Positions 33,535-43,065 of a stretch of 64,000 nt of DNA are shown here, piece by piece. Numbering within the stretch: position 1 is the stretch's first letter; each line of letters starts with the position of its first letter. The position numbers were made by a program, and so were the translations under genes. A model generated the notes under the pieces. The model made no database searches. It was not told the origin of the DNA and worked only from the letters and a program-made list of their open reading frames with translations. The DNA is from a virus. The stretch is taken from positions 1 to 64,000 of the IMG/VR virus record IMGVR_UViG_3300047284_000516; one strand, given 5' to 3'.

Positions 33535-36117
33535 ATGAGATTTTATACAACCGTACAGCAGTATGGTAACAATATCTTTGTTCGTGGATATGAGCACGGT
33601 AAACGGTTTCAGCGAAAGATCCCCTACCAGCCGTACTTATTTGTAAGAGGTGGCAATTCCGTCAAGAGCGAGTTTAAAACCCTTGATGGTCACTTTGTTA
33701 GTAAGATTCAATTTGAAGATATTGACAGTGCAAGACGATATGTAAAGAATTATGAAGACGTGGAAGGCCATACAATATATGGTCTCGATCGTTGGATATA
33801 TCCGTTTATCAACGATTTCTATCCAGGTAAGATTGAATATGATGCGTCTCTGATCTCCGTCCTTTCAATAGACATTGAGACAGATTCGGAGAGTGGATTC
33901 CCCAATATTGAGACGGCCGATAAAGCTATTATTTCGATTGCTATGAAGTGTCGAGGTAATATGACGGTATTGGGTTTGAAACCATACACTGCTACCGATG
34001 ATGTTGAATACATTCATTGTTCCACCGAACAAGTGCTCCTTGAGAAGTTTCTAGAGCTTTGGAATTCAGAGAAATATTCACCTGATATTGTTACGGGTTG
34101 GAACGTAGAGTTTTTCGATATGCCTTATATCGTTAACCGTATTCGTCGCATACTTAGTGACAAGCACGTCAAAATGCTCTCACCATACAACATCATGGTT
34201 GTAAGGAAGTTTAGCATTGCTGGTCGAGATTACGAAAACGAACATCCTGTGGGGATCAATGTCCTTGACTATCTAAGTCTCTACAAAAAGTTTACATTTG
34301 CGCAGCAAGAGAGCTTTAAACTAGATCATATTGCATTTATCGAGCTTGGGGAAAAGAAGTTGGATTACTACTCCCTTGGATATGAAAGTCTAGATGATCT
34401 ATACAAACGAGATCACCAAACGTTTATTGATTATAACATACGAGATGTCTTGCTTGTGGATAAGCTTGACAAGAAACTTGGCTTGTTGGACCAAGTGTAT
34501 GCCCTAGCTTATGATGGTAAAGTTAACATGATTGATACACTGACTACAGTAACAATGTGGGATGTTATCATTCACAACTATCTCCTCACCCAAGGGACAG
34601 TAATTCCGATGCCCAAACGAAGTGAGAAGAAACGTAAGATCGAGGGAGCATATGTTAAAGATCCTCAGGTGGGTAAGCATGATTGGGTAGTATCATTTGA
34701 CCTTAACAGTCTTTACCCTCATCTCATCATGCAATACAATATTAGTCCTGACACTCTAGTGCATCAGATTGATCGATATGCTAATGTTGAGGCACTGGAT
34801 GAGCAAGGTGAGCTTACAGACTTCAGAATCACTGATAGTATTGGTATGTTTATTGAGGATCGGGAACTGGATAAGGAAACCATAAGAAAGTTTCTTGCTG
34901 ACAACAATTGCACCATTACTCCCACAGGCTGTTTGTTCACAAAAGAAAAGCAAGGATTTCTACCAAAGCTGATGGAAGCCATGTATGAAGATCGATCAGC
35001 TTGGAAAAAGAAGATGATTGAAGCCAAGAAGCAATATGAGGTGACTCCTTCTGCTGCTCTGGAATCAGAGATTGCACGATGCCACAATATGCAGCTTGCA
35101 AAGAAGATTCAGCTGAATAGTGCTTATGGTGCTTTGGGTAACAACTTCTTTCGGTGGTTTGATCCACGTATTGCTGAGTCGATTACTAAAGCAGGCCAGC
35201 TATCCATCCGATGGATAGAAAAGAAGATGAACTTATATTTAAACAATCTTCTTAAAACAGAGTCAGTCGATTATGTCATTGCATGTGATACGGACTCCAT
35301 GTATCTGAACCTCGGTCCTTTGGTAACAAAGTTTATTGGGGATCTACCTGTTGAGAAGATTGTACCAAAGCTCGATAAGGTCTGTAGTGAAAAGTTTGAA
35401 CCTTTCATTGACAAGTGCTATGAAGAACTTGCGGAATATGTAAATGCATATGCACAGAAAATGAAGATGAAGCGAGAGGCGATCGCCAATAAGGGGATCT
35501 GGACAGGTAAAAAGCATTACATCCTTAATGTGTGGAATAATGAGGGTGTTGCATATAAGGAGCCTAAACTAAAGATGATGGGCATTGAAGCTGTTAAGAG
35601 CTCCACTCCTCCAGCTTGTAAGGAAAGCATTAAAGAAGCACTTGGTATTATTATGAATCAGAACCAAGATGACTTGATCGAGTATATCGAAAACCTTAGA
35701 TGTAAGTTCAACACACTACCCTTCGAAGAGATTGCCTTTCCTCGAAGCGTGAAAGAGATGAATAAGTATTATGATCCTGCGATGGGATACAAGAAGATTA
35801 GTAGATCTGGAGTGCCTATCCATGTTCGTGGAGCGTTGGTTTTCAACCATATGATTATGAAGCGCAAACTCCAACATCTTCATCAGCTGATCGGAGATGG
35901 TGATAAAATTAGATACTGCTACTTACTAGTACCCAATCATCTCCAAGAAAACGTTATTGCGACACCAGGTAAGCTGCCCACAGAACTAAACTTGAATCAA
36001 TTTATAGACTATGATCAGCAGTTTCAGAAAGGATTCTTGGAACCCATTAACGCCATTGCTCAGGTTATTGGTTGGCAGACTGAACGAAGAGCATCATTAG
36101 AAGACTTTTTTGCATAG
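33535..36117 (+). CDS. 43: Family B DNA polymerase gp43
   Basis: The 860-residue replicative polymerase. 3'-5' exonuclease motifs: LSIDIETDSESG near residue 108, VTGWNVEFFDMPY near 187 and YNIRDVLLVDKL near 300. Polymerase motifs: VVSFDLNSLYPHLI near 388, KKIQLNSAYGALGNN near 525 and IACDTDSMYLN near 583. It ends RRASLEDFFA, a clamp-binding-like tail. It works with gp45 and 44/62. A single intact frame without intein or split, shorter than T4 gp43 (898) as in the cyanophage-like branch. Confidence 0.97.
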   Translation: MRFYTTVQQYGNNIFVRGYEHGKRFQRKIPYQPYLFVRGGNSVKSEFKTLDGHFVSKIQFEDIDSARRYVKNYEDVEGHTIYGLDRWIYPFINDFYPGKIEYDASLISVLSIDIETDSESGFPNIETADKAIISIAMKCRGNMTVLGLKPYTATDDVEYIHCSTEQVLLEKFLELWNSEKYSPDIVTGWNVEFFDMPYIVNRIRRILSDKHVKMLSPYNIMVVRKFSIAGRDYENEHPVGINVLDYLSLYKKFTFAQQESFKLDHIAFIELGEKKLDYYSLGYESLDDLYKRDHQTFIDYNIRDVLLVDKLDKKLGLLDQVYALAYDGKVNMIDTLTTVTMWDVIIHNYLLTQGTVIPMPKRSEKKRKIEGAYVKDPQVGKHDWVVSFDLNSLYPHLIMQYNISPDTLVHQIDRYANVEALDEQGELTDFRITDSIGMFIEDRELDKETIRKFLADNNCTITPTGCLFTKEKQGFLPKLMEAMYEDRSAWKKKMIEAKKQYEVTPSAALESEIARCHNMQLAKKIQLNSAYGALGNNFFRWFDPRIAESITKAGQLSIRWIEKKMNLYLNNLLKTESVDYVIACDTDSMYLNLGPLVTKFIGDLPVEKIVPKLDKVCSEKFEPFIDKCYEELAEYVNAYAQKMKMKREAIANKGIWTGKKHYILNVWNNEGVAYKEPKLKMMGIEAVKSSTPPACKESIKEALGIIMNQNQDDLIEYIENLRCKFNTLPFEEIAFPRSVKEMNKYYDPAMGYKKISRSGVPIHVRGALVFNHMIMKRKLQHLHQLIGDGDKIRYCYLLVPNHLQENVIATPGKLPTELNLNQFIDYDQQFQKGFLEPINAIAQVIGWQTERRASLEDFFA

Positions 36118-36126
36118 GAGAAATAA

Positions 36127-36399
36127 ATGGCTTTTGAGATTAGCGACGATGATTTTGGATTCTCGGCAGTAAGTGAGGATGAGCTTAAACAGCTCGAGCG
36201 AGAGCTTCAACAAGTTGCAGAAAAAAACAGTGAAACAGCAATGGTAGCAGAAAGTAAACTGGATGCAATCTACAAAGCAGTTATCCCGCTTCTGAATAAC
36301 CTAATGAAGAATCCGGAAAAGGAATACATCTATTGGCCAGACCGCCAAGTCAAAGTGAAGGCCTTCATGGAAAAACTGGAGAAAATATACAACTCATGA
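36127..36399 (+). CDS. Conserved small protein downstream of gene 43
   Basis: A 90-residue protein, MAFEISDDDFGFSAVSEDEL, with a helical centre and the conserved-looking end EYIYWPDRQVKVKAFMEKLE. I recognise this arrangement (acidic start, IYWP-x-R end) from small proteins of marine T4-like phages, without function. It has an AGGAG ribosome site and overlaps the next membrane protein gene as ATGA. Confidence 0.72.
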   Translation: MAFEISDDDFGFSAVSEDELKQLERELQQVAEKNSETAMVAESKLDAIYKAVIPLLNNLMKNPEKEYIYWPDRQVKVKAFMEKLEKIYNS

Positions 36400-37232
36400 A
36401 ATACGTAGCCTTTGTTTCTGGAATATCTCTCTCTGCTGTAGCTGCTTTTTATTCGGTCCTTGGTCTCACAAGTATCTTTGCAGGAGCATTTTGGGCAGTG
36501 GTGGTAATGGGAGCAACACTAGAAGTATCAAAAGTAGTGGCAACATCATGGCTGTTTCGTAACTGGTCAAAGGCATCTAAGTGGCTTAGAAATTATCTTA
36601 TGGGAGCAGTGATTGTTCTGTCCCTAATTACCTCTCTCGGTATCTTTGGGTTTCTCTCAAAGGCTCATAGCAATCAAACTATGTTGACGTCGGATCAGTA
36701 TGGACAGATACTGATTCTTGACGAGCAAATTCTCATAGCAAAGGACGATATTGAACGCACAAAGAAAGCACTTAGACAGTTAGATGTTAATGTGGAGCAA
36801 TTACAGACAAAGGGACCTGAGTTCGCTGATCAGGCAAATAAATTGCAGTTATCTCAGCGTCGGCAACAGACCGGTCTTGTTAACAATTTAAAGCAATCTC
36901 AATCCAGTTTGATAGATTTACAAAAGCAGCGTGCTTTGCTAAAAAGTGATGTAAAAGGTATAGAAGCTGAGGTTGGACCAATAAAATATATTGCAAGTTT
37001 TATTTACGGGGAAACAAGCCAAGATGTGTTGGAAAAGTCTGTAACATGGCTTATAATCATTATCATATTTGTCTTTGATCCTATGGCTCTTGCTTTGATC
37101 ATGATTTCCAATATGAAAACCACCAAAACATACTATAAACGAAAGACAGGTATTATTAATAAAGTTAAGAAAACGATAGCAAAGAAGAAGAATGTTGTTG
37201 AGGTAGGTAAAAATTCTATTATGAGGATGTAA
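36396..37232 (+). CDS. Membrane protein with coiled-coil domain
   Basis: A 278-residue protein starting [18 protein letters not shown]. Three transmembrane helices lie at about residues 3-22, 25-50 and 67-88, then a long coiled coil (about 105-190: [20 protein letters not shown] and similar), and a fourth helix near 215-240 ([19 protein letters not shown]), ending in a Lys-rich tail. Unknown function. Between gp43 and uvsX it may tie replication to the membrane, an inference from position only. Confidence 0.74.
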   Translation: MKYVAFVSGISLSAVAAFYSVLGLTSIFAGAFWAVVVMGATLEVSKVVATSWLFRNWSKASKWLRNYLMGAVIVLSLITSLGIFGFLSKAHSNQTMLTSDQYGQILILDEQILIAKDDIERTKKALRQLDVNVEQLQTKGPEFADQANKLQLSQRRQQTGLVNNLKQSQSSLIDLQKQRALLKSDVKGIEAEVGPIKYIASFIYGETSQDVLEKSVTWLIIIIIFVFDPMALALIMISNMKTTKTYYKRKTGIINKVKKTIAKKKNVVEVGKNSIMRM

Positions 37233-37233
37233 C

Positions 37234-38256
37234 ATGACCGACTTTTTTAGAGATATAGTAAAAGAAATTAAAGATGAAAACACTTCTATAGTGGCAGATG
37301 GAGAATCAAGTGCTGAATTTACTGGGTTTATCGACACAGGATCTTATATCCTTAATGCTGTTCTTAGTGGATCTATTTACGGTGGAGTCCCTAATAATAA
37401 AATCACTGCTTTTGCTGGGGAGTCTGCTACTGGTAAAACGTTTTTTGTTCTAGGAATTGTTAAACAATTTCTAATAGACAATCCTACCGGAGGAGTAATT
37501 TATTACGATACGGAGGCTGCAGTTACAAAAGAGATGATGGAGAAGAGAGATATTGATACCCGAAGGGTAATTGTGGCAGAACCTGATACGATTCAGAAGT
37601 TTAAGACCCATGCTCTAAAGGTATTGGAAGCATATCAAAAAAAGCCAAAAGAACAGCGACCTCCGATGTTAATGGTACTTGATAGTCTAGGACTTCTCTC
37701 CTCTGCAAAGGAAATGGAGGATAGTCTGGATGGTAAGGATGTGCGAGACATGACAAAGTCTCAGTTGATTAAAGGGGTTTTCAGGGTACTAACTCTCAAA
37801 CTTGCGCAGGTACAAGTTCCAATGCTTGTTACCAATCACGTGTATGAGTTGGTAGGTTCATATGTTCCAACAAAAGAAATGGGTGGAGGATCAGGGTTAA
37901 AATATGCTGCCAGTACTATTGCTTTCCTCAGCAAAAAGAAGGAAAAGGATGGGGATGGAGACGTTATCGGAAATATCGTCAAAGTCAAAATGCACAAGTC
38001 CAGACTCTCTAGGGAAAACCAAGACGTCAGTGTGTTACTTACTTATGAAAAAGGCCTCGACCGATACTACGGTCTCCTCGACCTAGCAGAAAAATATAGT
38101 ATCTTTAAAAAGGTCTCGACGAGATATGAACTTCCGGATGGTAAAACAGCCTTTGGTAAGCAGATTAATGCTGATCCAGAAAAGTATTTTACTGAGGAGG
38201 TGATGAAGAAATTGGACGAAGCAGCTAAACAAGAATTCAGTTATGGAGGTAGTTAA
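37234..38256 (+). CDS. uvsX: RecA-like recombinase UvsX
   Basis: The 340-residue strand-exchange protein has Walker [11 protein letters not shown] near residue 63, [12 protein letters not shown] near 92, Walker [14 protein letters not shown] near 145 and [19 protein letters not shown] near 210 (loop L2 region). It coats single-stranded DNA with help of UvsY and starts recombination-driven replication. The stop and the next start overlap as TAATG. Confidence 0.96.
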   Translation: MTDFFRDIVKEIKDENTSIVADGESSAEFTGFIDTGSYILNAVLSGSIYGGVPNNKITAFAGESATGKTFFVLGIVKQFLIDNPTGGVIYYDTEAAVTKEMMEKRDIDTRRVIVAEPDTIQKFKTHALKVLEAYQKKPKEQRPPMLMVLDSLGLLSSAKEMEDSLDGKDVRDMTKSQLIKGVFRVLTLKLAQVQVPMLVTNHVYELVGSYVPTKEMGGGSGLKYAASTIAFLSKKKEKDGDGDVIGNIVKVKMHKSRLSRENQDVSVLLTYEKGLDRYYGLLDLAEKYSIFKKVSTRYELPDGKTAFGKQINADPEKYFTEEVMKKLDEAAKQEFSYGGS

Positions 38257-38975
38257 TGGTACGTAAAACTGTGAAAAGAGAGTTGTCTCCTGGTACGGTG
38301 GTGGAGGAGGTTCTTCCTGCGGGTACAGAGATTACTGGGGAACAATCTAGTAAGGTTGTTCAATTTGATGGACTGTTTCCAACCTTGTTTGGAGAGATCA
38401 AGGTAAATGAGATTAATCTGCAAGCAATGGGGAAGGATATTCTAGCTTTAGCAGACGGTAAAGAAAACTATCAAGGAGGATGGACTTCATTCTTCGATCA
38501 GACAGATATCAGTGGGGTTACTGGTATGAATCTGCTCGCACAAATAGTTCTTGGAGTTGCTGCAGCTATGGTCAGGGAACAGAAAATTGCGGCAGATCTT
38601 GAAAAACCCAGTCTTCAAATGTGGGCTAGTGTGATTCGCAAAGATGGTTTTCATGGTATTCATAACCATGCGGGAAGTGTGGTATCGGGGACTTTTTATG
38701 TTAAGGTTGATGAGAACTCCTCTCCAATTACTTTCATGAATCCTACCCGCAATCTTCGCATGCATGAGCCAAAACCTAGAAGCAGAGAGGACCTCGGTCC
38801 CTTTAATAGTGAGATTGCTGTTATGCAACCTACACCAGGTCAAATGTATGTTTGGCCATCTTGGTTAGAGCATTTTGTGGACAAGCATCGTGGATCTGAA
38901 CCACGTATTGCAGTATCATTTAATGTTGACTATCCATGGGACGTAGGTAATGCTGACCAAACAGATTCTCAGTAA
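38256..38975 (+). CDS. Putative 2OG-Fe(II) oxygenase
   Basis: A 239-residue protein of the putative 2OG-Fe(II) oxygenase family with WASVIRKDGFHGIHNHAGSV near residue 125. Candidate iron ligands are H136 or H138, with a late His in WLEHFVDKH and an Arg in PRIAVSFNVDYPW for 2-oxoglutarate. WTSFFDQTD and MYVWPSWLEHF are further family-like blocks. Substrate unknown. It is placed between recombinase and helicase genes and overlaps gene 41 by 26 bases. Confidence 0.82.
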   Translation: MVRKTVKRELSPGTVVEEVLPAGTEITGEQSSKVVQFDGLFPTLFGEIKVNEINLQAMGKDILALADGKENYQGGWTSFFDQTDISGVTGMNLLAQIVLGVAAAMVREQKIAADLEKPSLQMWASVIRKDGFHGIHNHAGSVVSGTFYVKVDENSSPITFMNPTRNLRMHEPKPRSREDLGPFNSEIAVMQPTPGQMYVWPSWLEHFVDKHRGSEPRIAVSFNVDYPWDVGNADQTDSQ

Positions 38976-40326
38976 TTTACTGCAGAATGAGGATTACCTA
39001 CGAAAGGTAATCCCCTTCCTAAAGGAACTATACTTTCAAACTCGAGTCGAGAGTAAACTCTACACCTGCATTGAAAATTACATCCAAAAGTATAATCATG
39101 CTCCTTCTAAAATAGCGCTTACTATTGAGCTTGATCAGATACGAGGTGTTTCTGAGGAAGAGTTTAAGGATCTAAAGCAATTAGTCGATGAAGTATATCT
39201 GGAGGGAGTGGATAAACAAGATACAGACTGGCTGGTAGATCAGACAGAGAAGTTTTGTAAGGATAGGGCTCTCTACAATGGTATTATGGAGTGTGTTGGA
39301 ATTCTAAACGGTAAAGAGCAACGTTCTCCTGGAGAAATGCCGGATATCCTAGCCAATGCCCTAGCAGTTTCCTTTGATAATCATATTGGCCACGACTTCT
39401 TCGATGATGCTACTGATCGATATGAATTCTATCACCACAAAGAAAATCGTATACCATTTGACCTCGATTACTTTAATAAGATTACTGCCGGAGGGCTACC
39501 AAATAAAACCCTCAGCGTGGTTCTAGCTGGTACTGGTGTTGGAAAGTCTCTCTTCATGTGTCACTGCGCAGCTGCTCATTTATTAAAGGGATTCAATGTT
39601 CTCTACATTACGATGGAAATGGCAGAGCAAAAGATTGCAGAACGTATTGATGCAAATACGCTAAATGTAGCGTTAGATGAGCTGAAAGAGCTTCCTAAAG
39701 AAACGTATATGAAAAGGATCGAAAAAGCTCAATCGAGATCTAACGGAAAGCTGGTAATTAAGGAGTATCCGACAGCATCAGCAAACTCTTCACACTTTCG
39801 ACATCTCTTAAACGAACTCCGTTTGAAGAAGAAATTTAGACCAGATATCATATACATTGACTATCTTAACATTTGTGCTTCTTCAAGAATGAAGCATGGA
39901 GCAGGGGTTAATTCATATACATACATTAAAGCAATTGCAGAGGAATTGAGAGGATTAGCTGTTGAGTATAATGTTCCTATTGTAACGGCAACACAGACTA
40001 CAAGAAGTGGATTTAGCAATACTGATATTGGTTTGGAGGATACTTCAGAATCATTTGGATTGCCAGCTACTGCGGATTTAATGTTTGCGTTGATCACAAC
40101 AGAAGAACTGCAAGCTCTTAATCAAGTTATGGTAAAGCAGCTAAAGAACCGTCATAGCGATCCAACAATCTACAAGAAGTTTGTTATTGGTATTGATAGA
40201 TCGAGAATGAAGCTTTATGATGTAGAACAGTCAGCTCAAGATGATTTGATAGGAGAGGATCAGGATGATGAACCATTATTTGATCGCTCCAAACCTATCA
40301 GTCAAAAATTTCAAGGATTTGCATGA
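38950..40326 (+). CDS. 41: Replicative DNA helicase gp41 (DnaB-like)
   Basis: A 458-residue hexameric helicase. MLTKQILSNLLQNEDYLRKV opens it; the RecA-like core has Walker A LAGTGVGKSLFM near residue 197, YITMEMAEQKIAERID near 220, Walker B DIIYIDYLNICASS near 300 and TATQTTRSGF near 345. It unwinds DNA ahead of gp43 and recruits primase. No primase gene (61) is recognised in the window. Confidence 0.94.
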   Translation: MLTKQILSNLLQNEDYLRKVIPFLKELYFQTRVESKLYTCIENYIQKYNHAPSKIALTIELDQIRGVSEEEFKDLKQLVDEVYLEGVDKQDTDWLVDQTEKFCKDRALYNGIMECVGILNGKEQRSPGEMPDILANALAVSFDNHIGHDFFDDATDRYEFYHHKENRIPFDLDYFNKITAGGLPNKTLSVVLAGTGVGKSLFMCHCAAAHLLKGFNVLYITMEMAEQKIAERIDANTLNVALDELKELPKETYMKRIEKAQSRSNGKLVIKEYPTASANSSHFRHLLNELRLKKKFRPDIIYIDYLNICASSRMKHGAGVNSYTYIKAIAEELRGLAVEYNVPIVTATQTTRSGFSNTDIGLEDTSESFGLPATADLMFALITTEELQALNQVMVKQLKNRHSDPTIYKKFVIGIDRSRMKLYDVEQSAQDDLIGEDQDDEPLFDRSKPISQKFQGFA

Positions 40327-40520
40327 CATTTTACTTAAAAACGTTTAGTCTATGGTTGCTATTGTTTCCTTGTCTTCTACTGTTCAACATTGGTAAAGTA
40401 GTTGTTCATTTTTTAATTTGGGTTTTCGATTTGCCAACTCGTGTATGGATTCTCTGCATGGCTTTACTATCTGAGTTCTCGGAAGAAGATGAGGAAGATG
40501 AGGATGAATCTAACATTTGA
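40323..40520 (+). CDS. Small two-helix membrane protein with acidic tail
   Basis: A 65-residue protein, MTFYLKTFSLWLLLFPCLLL then a second hydrophobic run VVVHFLIWVF and MALLSEFSEEDEEDEDESNI. It starts at an ATGA overlap with gene 41 and its acidic 3' end overlaps the metalloprotease gene. No family is recognised; size and topology would allow a membrane-acting peptide. Confidence 0.62.
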   Translation: MTFYLKTFSLWLLLFPCLLLFNIGKVVVHFLIWVFDLPTRVWILCMALLSEFSEEDEEDEDESNI

Positions 40521-40974
40521 GGGATGTGGAACAGAAGCGCAAATAAAACTGTTAACTTTAGCAACAAATTACTTTGCTTCAGAACTTCTTTCAAGAAAAA
40601 TTACAAACCATATGACCGTAAATATTATTGTGAGATCAAATATTAGAGAGCATGGCCTATGTGTTCCCGTTGGGTTTAACACCAAGAATATAGCGAGAGA
40701 TTTTGATATTGAAATACGAAAGAAGAAAAGTATTAAGTCAATGATATCAACTCTTGCCCATGAGATGGTTCATGTTAAGCAATATGCACTGGGTGAAATG
40801 TGTGAGTTGGGTAGCCACTGGAAGGGTAGAAAGGTTGATACTCGAAAAACTGGGTATTATGATTTACCATGGGAAATAGAGGCCTTTGAAAAGGAGGCTA
40901 CTTTATATAAGAAGTTTGTTGAGAAATACGGAAAGCCCAAAATCCATGAACATCGTGTCCACATGGGTATTTGA
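40504..40974 (+). CDS. SprT-like zinc metalloprotease (first copy)
   Basis: A 156-residue protein with the zinc motif STLAHEMVHVKQYALGEM near residue 82 (HExxH). A likely third contact is the Glu in DLPWEIEAFEKEA near 125. It resembles SprT/WSS1-like proteases that cut DNA-bound proteins. Start at ATG 40504 (MNLTFEGCG) is chosen for its conserved-looking frame; ATGs at 40489 and 40498 are possible. It overlaps the following glycosyltransferase-like gene by 29 bases. A second protein of this type lies at 47005. Confidence 0.78.
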   Translation: MNLTFEGCGTEAQIKLLTLATNYFASELLSRKITNHMTVNIIVRSNIREHGLCVPVGFNTKNIARDFDIEIRKKKSIKSMISTLAHEMVHVKQYALGEMCELGSHWKGRKVDTRKTGYYDLPWEIEAFEKEATLYKKFVEKYGKPKIHEHRVHMGI

Positions 40975-41821
40975 ACCCTGGTTACATTCCAAAGGCAGTA
41001 GTCACAGTTGGGCAGTAGTTTCGGAAATGCTGGCGTGTATGAAGTGTTCATCACAACAAATACGCAAGTTTTATGGTAATCATATCATTTATACTGATAA
41101 ACAAAGTTACCAATTTCTTTCGAGATTTATTGATAGTGACTTTGAAATTGTTCATGATGAGGTGTTCAAAAAGTATTCTTCCCATTTTTGGATTCTACCA
41201 AAAATAGCAACATACAAACTGCAAAGGTCTCCTTTCGTACATATAGACCTGGATTTCATTCCTCTTCAGTCTCTTTCCGAAAGAAAATTACGAGCAGATA
41301 TCCTTTGTCAGGGATATGAGGATGTATCGGAAGATATAGCTAGCAATAAGGCATACACGCTATACCGACACAAAGATAAATTCATCCTCCCCTCATACAT
41401 GTCGCGATATGATATAGGAAAGTTTCCATCTGTTAATGTTGGTCTTCTCTACATGCAGGATCTGGGATTTCGAGATTTATATGTTAATGAAGTAGAAAAA
41501 TTCATTGATAGGAACCATCAAGCTATTGTGGAATGTGATATAGAAATGTGTGTAATAGAACAGCACATTCTTTCTTTTTTAATCAGAGAGCGTAATATGA
41601 GGGTGGAGACTCTCATTCCAATGAGATGGGATTTAGCAATTGATAACCCATGGTTTATTCATTTTGTGGGATACACATATAAGGGTAACCACTATCCACA
41701 AATGAAGGATATAAGGAATGAGATAATAGGTCCCTATATTGATCAGAATATTAGAGAAATTTCGCGAGAGTTGTGTGAATTGAAAGGTAATTATGCGCTG
41801 CGTAGCAACATGGAGCTTTGA
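40946..41821 (+). CDS. Glycosyltransferase-like protein (DUF6734 type), copy 1
   Basis: A 291-residue protein starting MNIVSTWVFEPWLHSKGSSH. FVHIDLDFIPLQ near residue 97 looks like a DxD nucleotide-sugar site, and IIYTDKQSYQFL earlier is a typical strand of this GT-like family. Near residue 210, MCVIEQHILSFL is shared with the next gene. The two adjacent proteins are clearly paralogous. Probably transfers a sugar, acceptor unknown. Start from ATG 40946 by comparison with copy 2. Confidence 0.72.
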   Translation: MNIVSTWVFEPWLHSKGSSHSWAVVSEMLACMKCSSQQIRKFYGNHIIYTDKQSYQFLSRFIDSDFEIVHDEVFKKYSSHFWILPKIATYKLQRSPFVHIDLDFIPLQSLSERKLRADILCQGYEDVSEDIASNKAYTLYRHKDKFILPSYMSRYDIGKFPSVNVGLLYMQDLGFRDLYVNEVEKFIDRNHQAIVECDIEMCVIEQHILSFLIRERNMRVETLIPMRWDLAIDNPWFIHFVGYTYKGNHYPQMKDIRNEIIGPYIDQNIREISRELCELKGNYALRSNMEL

Positions 41822-42638
41822 ACCATGGTTACAAAATAAAGGCAGTGTATGGAAGGATACAAAAGCCTTTCTTACGTGTGCAAAAATTGCTATAGAGCAG
41901 ATCCATGACCTCTATGATAAACCGGTTATATACACGGATAGACTGGGTGTTGAGGTATTTACGGAGCTTACCTCTAAATGCACACCTATCGACACATATA
42001 CTAATGTATTCGATGGAGTGCCTCTAAATCTCTGGGCTTATCCAAAGCTACTCACATATAATCAACAAGAAACTTCATTTTTTCATTTCGACTTAGACTT
42101 CCTCCTTCTCCATCCCATACCACCATCATACTGGAAAGCTGATATAGTAATACAGAACTACGAGGACTTAAAGCCTCAGCATATGAGGGAATACTATAAC
42201 CTCGATCAGTATGGCGATCAATACCATCTTCCGAATGTACTGCGTAAAAATGATCTGGAGCTGATTCCTGCTGTCAATATGGGATTTGTTTATTTTCGGG
42301 ATCCTGTTTTAGCTAAATTCTACTCCGATCTTGCTATTGAATTTATTACAGAAAACAGAAGCATACTGCAAACAGATAAGGCAGTACATATGTGTGTAAT
42401 AGAGCAGCAAATCCTAGGTAATATTATCCATGATATGCGTTTAAAAACTATGGAGTTAATTAATTGGAAAGAACCAGACGATGCGTGGAGTCAAAATTTT
42501 GCTCATATATTTGGCAAAGAAAAGTTAACAGATCACTGGTCCAATGTCCTTAATTTAGCCAAACAGACCGGTAATATGTCAAATGTTGACTATATAGCTT
42601 CAATGCTGGATGATAGGAAAAGTTATGAAATTAACTAA
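41793..42638 (+). CDS. Glycosyltransferase-like protein (DUF6734 type), copy 2
   Basis: A 281-residue paralogue of the preceding gene: MRCVATWSFEPWLQNKGSV against the STWVFEPWLHSKGS of copy 1, FFHFDLDFLLLHPIP near residue 95 (DxD), and MCVIEQQILGNI near 208. The C-terminal 60 residues (after SQNFAHIFGKEKLTDHW) differ. It overlaps copy 1 by 29 bases. The pair looks like an old tandem duplication with divergence, suggesting two linked sugar-transfer steps. Confidence 0.72.
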   Translation: MRCVATWSFEPWLQNKGSVWKDTKAFLTCAKIAIEQIHDLYDKPVIYTDRLGVEVFTELTSKCTPIDTYTNVFDGVPLNLWAYPKLLTYNQQETSFFHFDLDFLLLHPIPPSYWKADIVIQNYEDLKPQHMREYYNLDQYGDQYHLPNVLRKNDLELIPAVNMGFVYFRDPVLAKFYSDLAIEFITENRSILQTDKAVHMCVIEQQILGNIIHDMRLKTMELINWKEPDDAWSQNFAHIFGKEKLTDHWSNVLNLAKQTGNMSNVDYIASMLDDRKSYEIN

Positions 42639-42756
42639 ATTACTCAAGAAATATTATATCGCATGCCTTAGTCACAAGAAAAAGGCAGAACGGAATATCT
42701 TTAACAAATTACTACGCAAGTCCTTAAAACAAAAACGCACCCATAGTGCACAGTGA
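42625..42756 (+). CDS. 43-residue basic peptide
   Basis: A short frame starting MKLTKLLKKYYIACLSHKKK and ending RTHSAQ, with about one third Lys/Arg. It overlaps the glycosyltransferase-like gene by 14 bases and has GGAAA upstream. It may bind nucleic acid because of its charge, but that is only composition. It ends directly before the secreted-protein gene. Confidence 0.5.
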   Translation: MKLTKLLKKYYIACLSHKKKAERNIFNKLLRKSLKQKRTHSAQ

Positions 42757-42762
42757 GTGGAT

Positions 42763-43065
42763 ATGAAAAAAATACTTTTTAGTCTCTTGTTCGTCTCTCT
42801 ACCAGTATTTGCTGCTCCTTTTGATGTTACCCTAAGGCATCCATGTGACACAACACAGATAGTTGCAGACTCTTTACTCAATAAGCACAATGAGTTGCCT
42901 ATTGTATATTCGGAGATAATGGGGGACAATCAGCAACTAATTCAAATTACAGTTTGGTATAACAAAGATAAACGAACAGTTTCAGTGGTTCAGACATCCA
43001 AAACAGCAAAGGTGAGCTGTATCATTGCTGTGGGTGAGCAAGCAGAAGTAGTAAGTATTAAATAA
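42763..43065 (+). CDS. Secreted/periplasmic small protein
   Basis: A 100-residue protein with a classical signal peptide, MKKILFSLLFVSLPVFA, and a likely cut before APFDVTLRH. The mature part has two cysteines (HPCDTTQ and KVSCIIAVG) that could form a periplasmic disulphide, and beta-like stretches (LIQITVWYNKDKRTVSVVQ). Unknown function; exported phage proteins often act in superinfection exclusion or envelope changes. Its stop touches the first base of the tRNA remnant. Confidence 0.7.
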   Translation: MKKILFSLLFVSLPVFAAPFDVTLRHPCDTTQIVADSLLNKHNELPIVYSEIMGDNQQLIQITVWYNKDKRTVSVVQTSKTAKVSCIIAVGEQAEVVSIK

